In this document: positions 26,292 to 34,940 of the stretch, one piece after another
Layout: every line of letters starts with the position of its first letter
How positions within the stretch are numbered: position 1 is the stretch's first letter
Assembly: GCA_015065385.1 (NCBI GenBank)
Contig: SVQK01000040.1
Coordinates: 1 to 64,000, forward strand
Direction: 5' to 3'
DNA length: 64,000 nucleotides
Source: Oscillospiraceae bacterium
Lineage (GTDB): Bacteria > Bacillota > Clostridia > Oscillospirales > CAG-272
Program-made: the position numbers and the translations under genes
Notes under the pieces: model-generated
What the model was told of the DNA's origin: nothing
The model's database searches: none
Seen by the model: the letters and a program-made list of their open reading frames with translations, nothing else

Positions 26292-27380
26292 TCATTCCGC
26301 GATCTGCTTCGCAAACTCGAGCCAAACGCCGTCAAGATCGAGGTAAAGGTTCTCGCCCTCGACGGTGTAGGAATAGGACGCGCCGGGAGCCGTCAGCGCA
26401 ACGCTCCCCCACAGGATCCCGACGGAATCCTGAAGCGCCAGCGTTCCGGTGTGGTCGGCGTTCAGGATCACCTTGTACTCCGCGCCGCTCTCGTCCTTTG
26501 CAACATATACGCCGGGAATGTAGTCGTACATAGTCTGCTCGCCGAACTCGAAATAGGTGATCGAATCGATGATCTCCGCAAGGGTATCGCTGACGGTCAT
26601 GTCGCGTCCCTCGTCGCCGGTGGAAACGCTTTCGATCTCGAACATCAAAACGCCGCCGTTGTACTCCCCGGCAATCGCGCATTTTGTCAGATCGCCGTCG
26701 GTGAATACTCTCCAGTATCCCCACTTATCCGTGGTCCCCGGGAAGAAGCCCTCGCTTCTCAGGATCGATTCCTGCTCGCCCCAGGAGAAGGTCGTCTCGT
26801 ACAGCGCTTCTTCCGGCTGCTTTTCGGCGATCCAGCAAACGGTCACCTTGTTCGCGCCGTCCCCCTCGCCGAGGTAAACGAATTCGGCGGTATGGTCGTC
26901 TATTTCGCGGGACTCCACCGTCAGAGCGTTATAGCGGATCTGGAACCCGTCGCCGCTCATATAGGTCATATGCTCGCGCCCGTCCTCGGTTCCCTCTTCG
27001 GGAAGGATGGCGGGTTCCTCCGCGGGGAGTTCATCCGCCGCGGCTTCGGCAAGATTGACGACGGTCTTCACAAATCCCGCGCCGGTGACCCGGAAACAGG
27101 TCTTGGTCCCGTCCTCGCCGATCCAGCAGTACAGCCCGGTGGTCAGGCGGCCCGCGGTGACGATTCCTTTTTCGCCGATCTTGTATGAGCCGAGGAAGGT
27201 ATCCGCTCCCCCGAATTCGTTGACTCTGTAGAGATCGATCTTGCCCTCTTTGACCGCTTCCCCGCCCTGCTCGACGGTGAGGAGATCCGTCCCCGGGAAC
27301 GGACGAGCGGCGGAGGCCGTGCCTGCCATTGCGCCGAGGAGCATCACAAGGGCGAGAGAAACGGAAATGACTTTTTTCAT
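26292..27380 (-). CDS. secreted protein of unknown function
   Basis: A 362-residue protein; the ATG at 27380 is chosen because AAAGGAAAA precedes it and a clear signal peptide starts there (MKKVISVSLALVMLLGAMAG, ending ASAA). The mature part has a short N-terminal domain (LYRVNEFGGADTFLGSYKIG), an acidic linker at about 125-145, and two beta-rich regions (SGDGFQIRYNALTVESREID; VYVAKDESGAEYKVILNADH). The last resembles small lipocalin-like modules that end in a W-containing strand. I recognise no family. It is monocistronic with its own consensus promoter and terminator, lying between surface-anchored and lipoprotein genes. Confidence 0.78.
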   Translation of the reverse strand: MKKVISVSLALVMLLGAMAGTASAARPFPGTDLLTVEQGGEAVKEGKIDLYRVNEFGGADTFLGSYKIGEKGIVTAGRLTTGLYCWIGEDGTKTCFRVTGAGFVKTVVNLAEAAADELPAEEPAILPEEGTEDGREHMTYMSGDGFQIRYNALTVESREIDDHTAEFVYLGEGDGANKVTVCWIAEKQPEEALYETTFSWGEQESILRSEGFFPGTTDKWGYWRVFTDGDLTKCAIAGEYNGGVLMFEIESVSTGDEGRDMTVSDTLAEIIDSITYFEFGEQTMYDYIPGVYVAKDESGAEYKVILNADHTGTLALQDSVGILWGSVALTAPGASYSYTVEGENLYLDLDGVWLEFAKQIAE

Positions 27381-27434
27381 AACTGCGTTTTCCTTTCGTT
27401 TCTTCTCCAAAGGAGAGATTATTTCATCCTTTTT

Positions 27435-27463
27435 ATTATACCGCGTTCCGTCCCCGCTGTCAA
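27435..27463 (-). promoter_or_regulatory. promoter of the secreted 362-residue protein
   Basis: Minus strand TTGACA (27458-27463), 17-base spacer, TATAAT (27435-27440): perfect consensus, 55 bases before the start codon. Confidence 0.87.
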
Positions 27464-27538
27464 CCGTTCTTCTGCCCAAATCAGCGCGGGTTCGAGAGGA
27501 CTTTTTCCTATGTCCGATCGACAGAAGGGGCATCGGCT

Positions 27539-29851
27539 TTATTTGTGCTCCGCCAGCCAGATGGAGACGCGGGACTGAATTTTTGCCGCGCAGTCCTCAG
27601 CCGTACCGACACCTCCGAGGTATGCCGATATTTCCTCCTGAATGATTGCTGTGACCTCTTCATGTACGGACAGGGTAAGAGGGCATCCGCATTGATTGTC
27701 GAGATAATCGAGGATAAAGGCGGCGTCGGCTTCGGTAAACTCCGTTACAATCCCGGGCTTTTCGAGGGCTTCGTTTGTGAGCGGGTGCGCCGGATCCTTC
27801 GGAGCGGATGTTTCCCAGCCGTCGAAGTAGAAGATGAAATCTGTATTGTAATATTCCCGTGCCTTCGCTTCAAAGTCGGATTTCAAAACCGGCAGCCACT
27901 CTCCCGGAAAATCGTTCTGATCGATGAGCGAACGGATCACATCCCATGCGATCTCCCCGTTTTCACAGAATGAAGTCATTATGCAAACATCCGGAACCGT
28001 GATCGGCTGTTTCCCGGAGGAGGTCGGCTGACCGATCAGAACATTGTCCTTCGTCCCGAACTCGATTTCCAGCGACAGGAATTCGTTCAGACTGTGGAAC
28101 CACTTGTTTTTCAGCGCGATGCCGCCTGTCCAGTAATACTGGTACTGTTCTTCCTTGCCGAGACCGGAAAGCGGATTCCCCGGCAGGCTGCGGGATTCCT
28201 CCGCCGTTTTCGGGAGGGATTTCAGAAATTCGAGGTATTGAATGAAAACGGGATCGGTGAAGTCGCAGGTGCCGCTTTCCGTGTCGATGAATGCGCCGTA
28301 CCCTTCCGATCCGAACAGAAGACGCGCGGCATTCTCCTGCGCGAGCTCATCCATTAGAAAGATCCCGGACGGCAGGGTCTTTGCATAGTCGAGGAACTCT
28401 TCGACCGTCCAGTTTGTCTGCCCGCCGTATTTCCCGAGAAGCTCCTTCGTCGAGAGCACGGAGCGGATTTGGTATTCCCTTGCGAGCCCCCAGAGGCGTC
28501 CTTCTTCGTCGGAAAGCGTCCGGCGCACACAGCCGAAGATGTTTTCATCGTTTACAAGCGCGTCGTTTTTCGTGTAGATTCCGAGATCTTGGAACAAACC
28601 GCTTTTAACAGTCTGCTCGATAAACGGATCGTTCGGCCATCCGATCAGAATATCCGGGCGGACGGTTCCCGTGGCGAGCTCCATCGCCAGCTTGTTCTTC
28701 GCCTCTTTGGGATCGCCTCCGGCCGCGAATTCGTTCCAGTCCTTTGTCACGATCATGGCATCCGGATGCTCCGCGTTGTATTTCAGGATCTTCTGGTCGA
28801 ACCACATCGGAAGCGAACCGACATGAGCCACCTCGATCACCGTCTTGTCGGCGGGATCATAGCCCTCTGCCCTCCGGTACAGCATGGGAATCCGGCGTCC
28901 GCTTTCATCCGCTTTGGTAAAGAGCATAGTGTCCCCGTCGAGCACGCAGAGAAGGGACGCAAGATAAAGCCGGGAGGAGGAATAGTCGAGGATCCGGTTT
29001 GTCACGGGGGTGTCGCCGAACAAACCGTCCGCGCACCAGACACCGTTGTCCGTCGTGAAGTAGAGATCGTGGTCTTCACCGAAGGCAAACGTGCTGATCC
29101 TCTGCGTCAGAAAAGCGCTTTCTCCAAAAGACTTCGTATCAGAATCCAGTTGGGTGATTCTTGCGCCGTTTCCTTCGTCCGTACATACAAAGACCCGACC
29201 CTCCCGATCCGAAGACAAGCCGATTACCGTGTCCGGCGCGGTCAACGAAAACTGAAAGACAAAATTCCTGTCAAGGCACACGATTTCATTGTCCGACGCG
29301 AGGAAGATCCTGTCGGATGCGTCGCGCGCGAGGTGGCTTACAGCGAAAAACGGATCCCTGTCAGCGAGAGAGAAGAAGGATGTAAGCTCCCCGCTCTTTT
29401 CCGTTTCACCCGAGGACGGACGCCACACGGTGAGGGCATACGTCCTCTTTTTGTCCGTTTCAGACCAGTCCGCCGTCAAAAGCGTCAGGCAGTCCTCCTG
29501 AATCAGACCGCTGACCACTGCTTCCTCCGCCCCGACCGGGACGGGAAGCGCCTCCGATTCCGTGCCGACCGTGACGAGACGATACTCTGTCTCTGTGTCA
29601 TCACCGTTGTTTTCCTCCGTCGAGGCCAGGCAGAGGATCGATCCGCTCTCTTCCTGAACAAGCGGCAGAACGGAATTGTTCAGGCTGTATCCTTCCGGGA
29701 AGGACAACACTTCGCCAAGATAAACCGCAGGCGGGGAGGTTTCCGCACTGTCCTGTCCGGATGTTTCCTCCGGTTTACCGCCGGTTGCTTTCCTGCATCC
29801 GAAAGAAAACAGAATTCCTACAGCCAACAAGAAGGAAAAGAATCGTTTCAT
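27539..29851 (-). CDS. lipoprotein fusing a beta-propeller-like domain to a solute-binding domain
   Basis: A 770-residue protein; the start at 29851 follows GGAGGCAG and a lipobox signal peptide (FLLAVGILFSFGCRK). Residues about 40-340 are blades of a propeller-like sensor domain (ISTFAFGEDHDLYFTTDNGV, VIGLSSDREGRVFVCTDEGN). From about 345 a solute-binding domain begins (IEVAHVGSLPMWFDQKILKY, then KNKLAMELATGTVRPDILIG), and the protein ends IQSRVSIWLAEHK. Total length is nearly twice that of ordinary binding lipoproteins because of the added N-terminal domain. It is in tandem with a diverged copy at 30050-32302 with the same architecture and nearly the same C-terminus. The ligand is unknown; no permease is nearby. 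Confidence 0.83.
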   Translation of the reverse strand: MKRFFSFLLAVGILFSFGCRKATGGKPEETSGQDSAETSPPAVYLGEVLSFPEGYSLNNSVLPLVQEESGSILCLASTEENNGDDTETEYRLVTVGTESEALPVPVGAEEAVVSGLIQEDCLTLLTADWSETDKKRTYALTVWRPSSGETEKSGELTSFFSLADRDPFFAVSHLARDASDRIFLASDNEIVCLDRNFVFQFSLTAPDTVIGLSSDREGRVFVCTDEGNGARITQLDSDTKSFGESAFLTQRISTFAFGEDHDLYFTTDNGVWCADGLFGDTPVTNRILDYSSSRLYLASLLCVLDGDTMLFTKADESGRRIPMLYRRAEGYDPADKTVIEVAHVGSLPMWFDQKILKYNAEHPDAMIVTKDWNEFAAGGDPKEAKNKLAMELATGTVRPDILIGWPNDPFIEQTVKSGLFQDLGIYTKNDALVNDENIFGCVRRTLSDEEGRLWGLAREYQIRSVLSTKELLGKYGGQTNWTVEEFLDYAKTLPSGIFLMDELAQENAARLLFGSEGYGAFIDTESGTCDFTDPVFIQYLEFLKSLPKTAEESRSLPGNPLSGLGKEEQYQYYWTGGIALKNKWFHSLNEFLSLEIEFGTKDNVLIGQPTSSGKQPITVPDVCIMTSFCENGEIAWDVIRSLIDQNDFPGEWLPVLKSDFEAKAREYYNTDFIFYFDGWETSAPKDPAHPLTNEALEKPGIVTEFTEADAAFILDYLDNQCGCPLTLSVHEEVTAIIQEEISAYLGGVGTAEDCAAKIQSRVSIWLAEHK

Positions 29852-30049
29852 GTCTGCCTCCAGCTCATAGCGTTTCGTGATATCGACCCGTAAACTCCGA
29901 TCGTATTCATTCATATACTATAACCCGAAACAGAACGGTTTTGTTACATCCCGAGAGAAATCATGCTCGATATTTTATCCTTCACATTCTTGTTCCGATC
30001 CTGTCATAACAGAAGCCCTTCCCGCAATCAAGTCCACCGCCGCGGATCC

Positions 30050-32302
30050 TCACTGATGCTCCGCCAACCAGATGGACACGCGGGACTGGATGCGGTTCGC
30101 GCAATCCTCCGCCCGGATCGCGCCGCCGAGGAAGGTTGAGATTTCTTCCTCAATGATTTCGCGCACCTCGCCGGGCAGAGCGTCTCCGATGGGAAAACAC
30201 GGAAGATCCAGCTCCGCCTTGAGCCGCTCCATGCTGTTCGAATCGATTTTCCGGAGGATCCCCGGCGTGTCAAGTTCCCCTTCCTCAGAAGGATTGTCCG
30301 GACCGGGAGCAAAGATCCGAAGCGTTCCGTCGAAGTAAACGGCAACCGATTTGTTCAAGTCTTCCGCGACGGCTTTTTCAAAGGTGGATTTCAGCGCGGG
30401 AATCTCCGGGATGTCCCGACCGCTCCGGTTTTCATTTTCCCGGAAGCAGAAGCGGACGAATTCCCAAGCGGCATCGGGGGAAGAGCAGAAATCGGTGATG
30501 AGGAAGACGGATTCCGCCATGACCGCCGCCCCGTCTCCGTTTTCGGACGGGTATCCGATCCGGACGGCGTCGCCCGTGTCAAAGATCGCCGCGCGTCGGA
30601 ACCAGTTCGTATGATCATACACATAGTCCTCTGCCAGCGCGATTTTCCGCTCGTGAAAAAGACGGTGGAGCTCGCTGTTGTCCGTGATCCTCTCCGCGTC
30701 TCGGGAGGCGGGCAGGGCGGAAAGGAAATTCAGCCAGCGGAGAAAGACGGGGCTGTCAAACGAACACGTTCCCCGCTCCCGATCGATAAAGATCCGGTAT
30801 CCGAGGGGGCCGAGCAAAAGATCCGCCGCCCGCTCTCGGGAAAGTCCGTTGAGCAGCCGCGTGTCTTCGGGAAGAGCTTCGGCATAATCCAGCAGCTCTT
30901 CCAGCGTCCAGCCTCCGTCCGCATGGGATCCAAGCGCCTCCGGCACGGACCAGAGCGAGGAAACCGTAAAGCAGAGCGGAAGTCCCCAGAGTTTGCCGTC
31001 CCGTGAATAGGCCGTTCTCACCGCGCCGAACAGATTGTCCCGCGTCAGAAAATCGTCCCGCTCCATGAAGGCGGACAGATCCGCAAACTGACCCTTCCGG
31101 CACAGCAAGTCCACGTCGTCTGCTCCCGGCGCGCCGATCACGAGATCCGGGCGGGCTTCGCCGACGGCCATTTCAAAGGCAAGTTGCTTTGCGCCCGCGA
31201 GAGGATCTTCATCGGTGTTCCGGTCCGAGTAGTCCGATACGACGTTCCGGCATCCCGCGCCGGATTTGTTGAACGCGGCGATGAAGGAACGGACGGAGGC
31301 GTCCAGCGGGAAAGCATGGGCGAGCTCCAGTGTCGTGAGTTCTGTCAAATCGATATCCTCGGCACGGCGGTACAGAACCGGAACGCCCTCCCCGTCCGTC
31401 CCCTGCCGGATTTCCCGCAGAAGAAAGGTATCCGCATCCGGTACGGCAAGCAGGTCGGAGTTCGGACCGTCGATGGAGGAGGCGAGAAAATCGAGCTTCT
31501 TCTCCGCGGTGATCTTCCCGGTCCCGCTCAGATTCAGCCGAAAAATCCCGTCCTGCCCATGAGCGTACAGTCCGCCGTCCGCGCCGTCCGTCAGCTCCGT
31601 CACGTCGGAAGGGAGAAGACGGACAGCCCCGACGGAACGCGCTCCAAAATCGAGCGGCGCGATCCCGTGACCCTCCCGGAAATTGCCTTCCGCCCACCAT
31701 GTTCCGTCTCCGTCCCGAAGCAGGGAGAGAAAACCTCCCGTTCCGTTCACGGTGAAGCGGGGGGATCCCTCGCGGGTAATGCCGGTCACGGCTCCGTCCG
31801 TCAGGATCAGAAAACCGCCGTCGTCTTCCCGGATCGCGCGGATGTACTTTCTGCCGTCTCCGAGGATTTCAGTCAGATCCGCCGCGGTCTGCCCCTCATG
31901 GGTCAGCAGGATGTGCATGGAGCGGTCGGGGTAATCTTCCTCGAGCGCCCAGAGACCGTCATCCGCGAAGATCCCGCTGAGAAAAGACGGCGAATCTTCC
32001 TGTTCCGCCGCCCCGTCCGCGGTCAGCAGAAAAAGCGACTGCTCGAGCGGATAAAACACGGCCCCGTCCGCCATGACCCGCTCCACCCGGCGCCCTGCCA
32101 GACAGCGGACGGTATCTTCCGCGGGATCGTAACGGGGCGGGACAGCCGCTAAAAGACTCCAGCCTTCCGGAAGCGGGTATTCCGTTCCCCGGAACACGTT
32201 TGTCAGAACCGTATCCTGCGCGTTCCGAGCGTCCCCGCACCCGGTCAGGACGGGAAAAAGAAAGGCAAAAAGGAGAAGCAGAGAAATCAGGCGTCCGCGC
32301 AT
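30050..32302 (-). CDS. second propeller/solute-binding fusion lipoprotein
   Basis: A 750-residue lipoprotein (signal peptide MRGRLISLLLLFAFLFPVLT, lipobox LTGCGD) with the same order as its downstream neighbour: propeller-like N-terminal part (SLLRDGDGTWWAEGNFREGH, LTDGADGGLYAHGQDGIFRL), then a solute-binding domain from about residue 325 (LELAHAFPLDASVRSFIAAF, AKQLAFEMAVGEARPDLVIG), ending IQSRVSIWLAEHQ. GGAGG precedes the start. Divergence from the neighbour is large except in the last 40 residues and motifs such as VPVLYRRAE, so the duplication is old. It has a consensus promoter at 32335-32363; the 198-base gap before the next copy contains no clear terminator, so both may be cotranscribed. 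Confidence 0.83.
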   Translation of the reverse strand: MRGRLISLLLLFAFLFPVLTGCGDARNAQDTVLTNVFRGTEYPLPEGWSLLAAVPPRYDPAEDTVRCLAGRRVERVMADGAVFYPLEQSLFLLTADGAAEQEDSPSFLSGIFADDGLWALEEDYPDRSMHILLTHEGQTAADLTEILGDGRKYIRAIREDDGGFLILTDGAVTGITREGSPRFTVNGTGGFLSLLRDGDGTWWAEGNFREGHGIAPLDFGARSVGAVRLLPSDVTELTDGADGGLYAHGQDGIFRLNLSGTGKITAEKKLDFLASSIDGPNSDLLAVPDADTFLLREIRQGTDGEGVPVLYRRAEDIDLTELTTLELAHAFPLDASVRSFIAAFNKSGAGCRNVVSDYSDRNTDEDPLAGAKQLAFEMAVGEARPDLVIGAPGADDVDLLCRKGQFADLSAFMERDDFLTRDNLFGAVRTAYSRDGKLWGLPLCFTVSSLWSVPEALGSHADGGWTLEELLDYAEALPEDTRLLNGLSRERAADLLLGPLGYRIFIDRERGTCSFDSPVFLRWLNFLSALPASRDAERITDNSELHRLFHERKIALAEDYVYDHTNWFRRAAIFDTGDAVRIGYPSENGDGAAVMAESVFLITDFCSSPDAAWEFVRFCFRENENRSGRDIPEIPALKSTFEKAVAEDLNKSVAVYFDGTLRIFAPGPDNPSEEGELDTPGILRKIDSNSMERLKAELDLPCFPIGDALPGEVREIIEEEISTFLGGAIRAEDCANRIQSRVSIWLAEHQ

Positions 32303-32334
32303 TTCGAAAAACCTCCGGATTTATTCTCTACTTT

Positions 32335-32363
32335 AGTATAAATATTGCCAGTCCGTTTGTCAA
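32335..32363 (-). promoter_or_regulatory. promoter of the propeller-lipoprotein pair
   Basis: Minus strand TTGACA (32358-32363), 17-base spacer, TATACT (32335-32340), 33 bases before the start codon. Confidence 0.85.
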
Positions 32364-32448
32364 TACAATTGTACAAATCTTCATAAAGGATCACGCAAAT
32401 TTAATCTGTTCTCTTCCGCGCCCTTTCCAAACGAGGACGCCCGATCAC

Positions 32449-32487
32449 AAAAAACTCCGGACAGCCGTATTTTGGCCGGGCGGAGTT
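32449..32487 (-). terminator. second of two tandem terminators after the SLH/cohesin-like gene
   Basis: Arms AACTCCGGACAGCC (32453-32466) and GGCCGGGCGGAGTT (32474-32487), nearly complementary, followed on the minus strand by a run of U (A-run 32449-32454). Confidence 0.8.
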
Positions 32488-32494
32488 CATGACG

Positions 32495-32537
32495 AAAAAA
32501 CGAACAGCCCCGACAAGGGAAATCCCAAGCCGGAGCT
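32495..32537 (-). terminator. first of two tandem terminators after the SLH/cohesin-like gene
   Basis: Arms beginning AGCCCCGACAAGGG (32506-32519) and CCCAAGCCGGAGCT (32524-32537) fold with small mismatches and a 4-base loop; six U follow on the minus strand (A-run 32495-32500). Two terminators in series suggest a highly transcribed surface-protein operon. Confidence 0.8.
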
Positions 32538-32587
32538 GCTCATTCAGTTATGTGCTAAACTTTGCGCTTGCTGAATCTCAACAACGC

Positions 32588-34915
32588 TTATTTCGCTACG
32601 TTCAGGCAGAAGTTCTGGATAGCAGTAGCGATCTCCCAGCGCAGAGCAAGCTCAGTCGGACGGACGAGGCTGTTCGCAACCAGAAGCACATTGTTTTCAA
32701 CCGCCCAGTTGACGGGAGCGATTGCGTAAGCGGAAACCTGAGCCGCGTCGTCCGCGATCAGGGCGTTGGTCTTGATCTCATAGCCCTTGAAGTTTGCATA
32801 TCTGTAGAGGATAGCGGCAAGCTGTTCGCGGGTGACGGGATCATCGGGACCGAACTTACCGTTGCCGTAACCGTTCACGATACCGTTCATCGCGGCCCAT
32901 TCAACACCGTCGGTGTACCAGGTGTCAGCGGGAACATCGGTGAACACGCCGGAGTAAGAAACAGCAGGTTCCTTCTCGACTCTGTAGAGGATCGTGACGA
33001 TCATGCCGCGGGTCAGCGTGGAGTAAGGAGCGAACTCGTTCTTCGCAACGCCGTTCATGATGCCGTTGTCGTAAACGAACTTGACAGCATTGTAGAAGCT
33101 GCCGGCTGCGTCAACGTCGGTGAACGGGAACGCAGCAGCTTCGTCCGCGATAGCGGGAGCTTCGGGAGCAGCCGGAGCGGGAGCGGGCTGTGCGGGAGCC
33201 TTTTCAGGTTCCTTGACCGGAGGATTCGTGGGAACCGTGGGAACGATTCTCGGAATCACAGTCGGGCCGTTGTCCTTATAAGGAGACAGCGGAGGAACGA
33301 GAACCTTCCAGGTCGTGGAATAAGAAGTTCCGTCGGGAGAAGCAGCCTTAGCGGTGTAGATGATCTCGCCGGACTTCACAACAGTGGGAGCGACGAATTC
33401 ATACGTCAAGGTCGCCTTTACGACTTTCTTAACCGTGGGATCTTCCTTCGCGGTGAAGGTAGCGGTCACGTTCATGAAGTCGCTCTTATCCCATTCAGGT
33501 TCGCCGTAGGTGTATTCCCCTTCGGCAGGAGTGGTGGTTTCAGTCCACTTTGCCTTCAGTTCCAGTTTGCCGGTCACGGGAGCGGTGAAGTCATACTTCG
33601 TTTCGCCGTTGTACCAGCCGTCAAACTTGTAGCCGTCCTTCGTCGGAGCGGTGGGCTCGGTTGCGGTCTTGCCCGCCTCTACCTTCTGAGCTTCCGGAAC
33701 GGGAGCGCCGCCGTCTGCGTCAAAGGTTACGTCGTACTCGGTCACAGGCGTTTCGGTTTCAGTCCACTTTGCCTTCAGTTCCAGTTTGCCGGTCACGGGA
33801 GTATTGAAGTCATACTCCGTCTCGCCGTTGTACCAGCCTTCGAACGTGAAGCCTTCCTTCGTCGGGTCAGCGGGCTTGGTTGCCTTCTGGCCTTCCTCTA
33901 CCTTCTGAGCTTCCGGAACGGGAGCGCCGCCGTCTGCGTCAAAGGTTACGTCGTACTCGGTCACGGGAGTTACGGTTGCAGCCCACTTCGCCTTCAGTTC
34001 CAGTTTGCCGGTAACAGGAGCGGTGAAGTCATACTCCGTTTCGCCGTTGTACCAGCCTTCGAATGTGAAGCCTTCCTTCGTCGGGTCAGCGGGCTTGGTC
34101 GCCTTCTGGCCTTCCTCTACCTTCTGAGCTTCCGGAACGGGAGTGCCGCCGTCTGCGTCAAAGGTCACGTCGTACTTCGTCGGTTCGGGAGTGGTTGCAG
34201 TCCACTTCGCCTTCAGTTCCAGCTTGCCGGTCACGGGAGTGTTGAAGTCATACTGCGTTTCGCCGTTGTACCAGCCGTCGAACGTGAAGCCTTCCTTCGT
34301 CGGGTCAGCGGGCTTGGTCGCCTTCTGGCCTTCCTCTACCTTCTGAGCTTCCGGAACGGGAGTGCCGCCGTCCGCGTCAAAGGTCACATCGTACTTCGTC
34401 GGTTCGGGAGTGGCAGCCTTTACGGTGATAGAGCACGGGACAGTTCCCTTGCTTTCCCAAGTCTCGCCATAATCCTTAGTGATTTCAATTTTCTCTAATC
34501 CGAAATTATACGTTCCAGCAACGGTTCCGCCGGGAATCTTGAACGTAACGACACCAAGATTCTGGATTGATTCGTTTTCGCCAGATTCTGTCTGGAAACC
34601 AACGCCATCAGCTCCGCTGCCCTTATTAGTTGTTACATCAGCACCTCCTAATACGACTTCCTTATTGATGATGCTGACAATTTGCAGGGGGGAATCATAA
34701 TAAACTTTGAACTGCAATCCATCATACTGGATTACTTCACTTGCGTCAACAGTAAGAGTGAAGGTTTGATCCTCTGCACTTTCGTTGAACTCACTTGCCG
34801 AAAGAGTGGGTGTATAAGTAATCCCCAAAGTATTCTCAGCAAATACAGTCGTAATGGAGCCAAGGCATAAACACAAAGTAAGTATTAGCGTTATTGCCTT
34901 TTTTACATTTTTCAT
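32588..34915 (-). CDS. SLH-anchored protein with cohesin-like domain and four tandem repeats
   Basis: A 775-residue exported protein. After the signal peptide (1-26), residues about 30-168 look like a cohesin-type beta-sandwich (TFTLTVDASEVIQYDGLQFK, VYYDSPLQIV, GVVTFKIPGGTVAGTYNFGL). Residues 175-459 hold four Listeria/Bacteroides-type repeats with a 73-residue period (YDVTFDADGG, KEGFTFDGWYNGET, KLELKAKW). A Pro/Ala-rich linker (about 550-592) leads to three SLH domains (597-775; LTRGMIVTILYRVEKEPA, TREQLAAILYRYANFKGYE). The order cohesin-like, spacer, SLH is that of cellulosome anchoring scaffoldins. It lies 25 bases after the cohesin-like/dockerin gene, so they share an operon. Whether the domain truly binds a dockerin is unproven. 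Confidence 0.87.
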   Translation of the reverse strand: MKNVKKAITLILTLCLCLGSITTVFAENTLGITYTPTLSASEFNESAEDQTFTLTVDASEVIQYDGLQFKVYYDSPLQIVSIINKEVVLGGADVTTNKGSGADGVGFQTESGENESIQNLGVVTFKIPGGTVAGTYNFGLEKIEITKDYGETWESKGTVPCSITVKAATPEPTKYDVTFDADGGTPVPEAQKVEEGQKATKPADPTKEGFTFDGWYNGETQYDFNTPVTGKLELKAKWTATTPEPTKYDVTFDADGGTPVPEAQKVEEGQKATKPADPTKEGFTFEGWYNGETEYDFTAPVTGKLELKAKWAATVTPVTEYDVTFDADGGAPVPEAQKVEEGQKATKPADPTKEGFTFEGWYNGETEYDFNTPVTGKLELKAKWTETETPVTEYDVTFDADGGAPVPEAQKVEAGKTATEPTAPTKDGYKFDGWYNGETKYDFTAPVTGKLELKAKWTETTTPAEGEYTYGEPEWDKSDFMNVTATFTAKEDPTVKKVVKATLTYEFVAPTVVKSGEIIYTAKAASPDGTSYSTTWKVLVPPLSPYKDNGPTVIPRIVPTVPTNPPVKEPEKAPAQPAPAPAAPEAPAIADEAAAFPFTDVDAAGSFYNAVKFVYDNGIMNGVAKNEFAPYSTLTRGMIVTILYRVEKEPAVSYSGVFTDVPADTWYTDGVEWAAMNGIVNGYGNGKFGPDDPVTREQLAAILYRYANFKGYEIKTNALIADDAAQVSAYAIAPVNWAVENNVLLVANSLVRPTELALRWEIATAIQNFCLNVAK
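33536..34393 (-). repeat. four tandem 219-base coding repeats
   Basis: Four copies of a 219-base unit within the SLH/cohesin-like gene, very similar at DNA level (recurring CTTCCTCTACCTTCTGAGC, read on the plus strand) as well as protein level. The fourth copy is the most diverged (KVEAGKTATEPTAPTKDGYK instead of KVEEGQKATKPADPTKEGFT). Such units can gain or lose copies by recombination. Confidence 0.88.
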
Positions 34916-34940
34916 TTAGATCCTCCAGTTTATACAGCTC

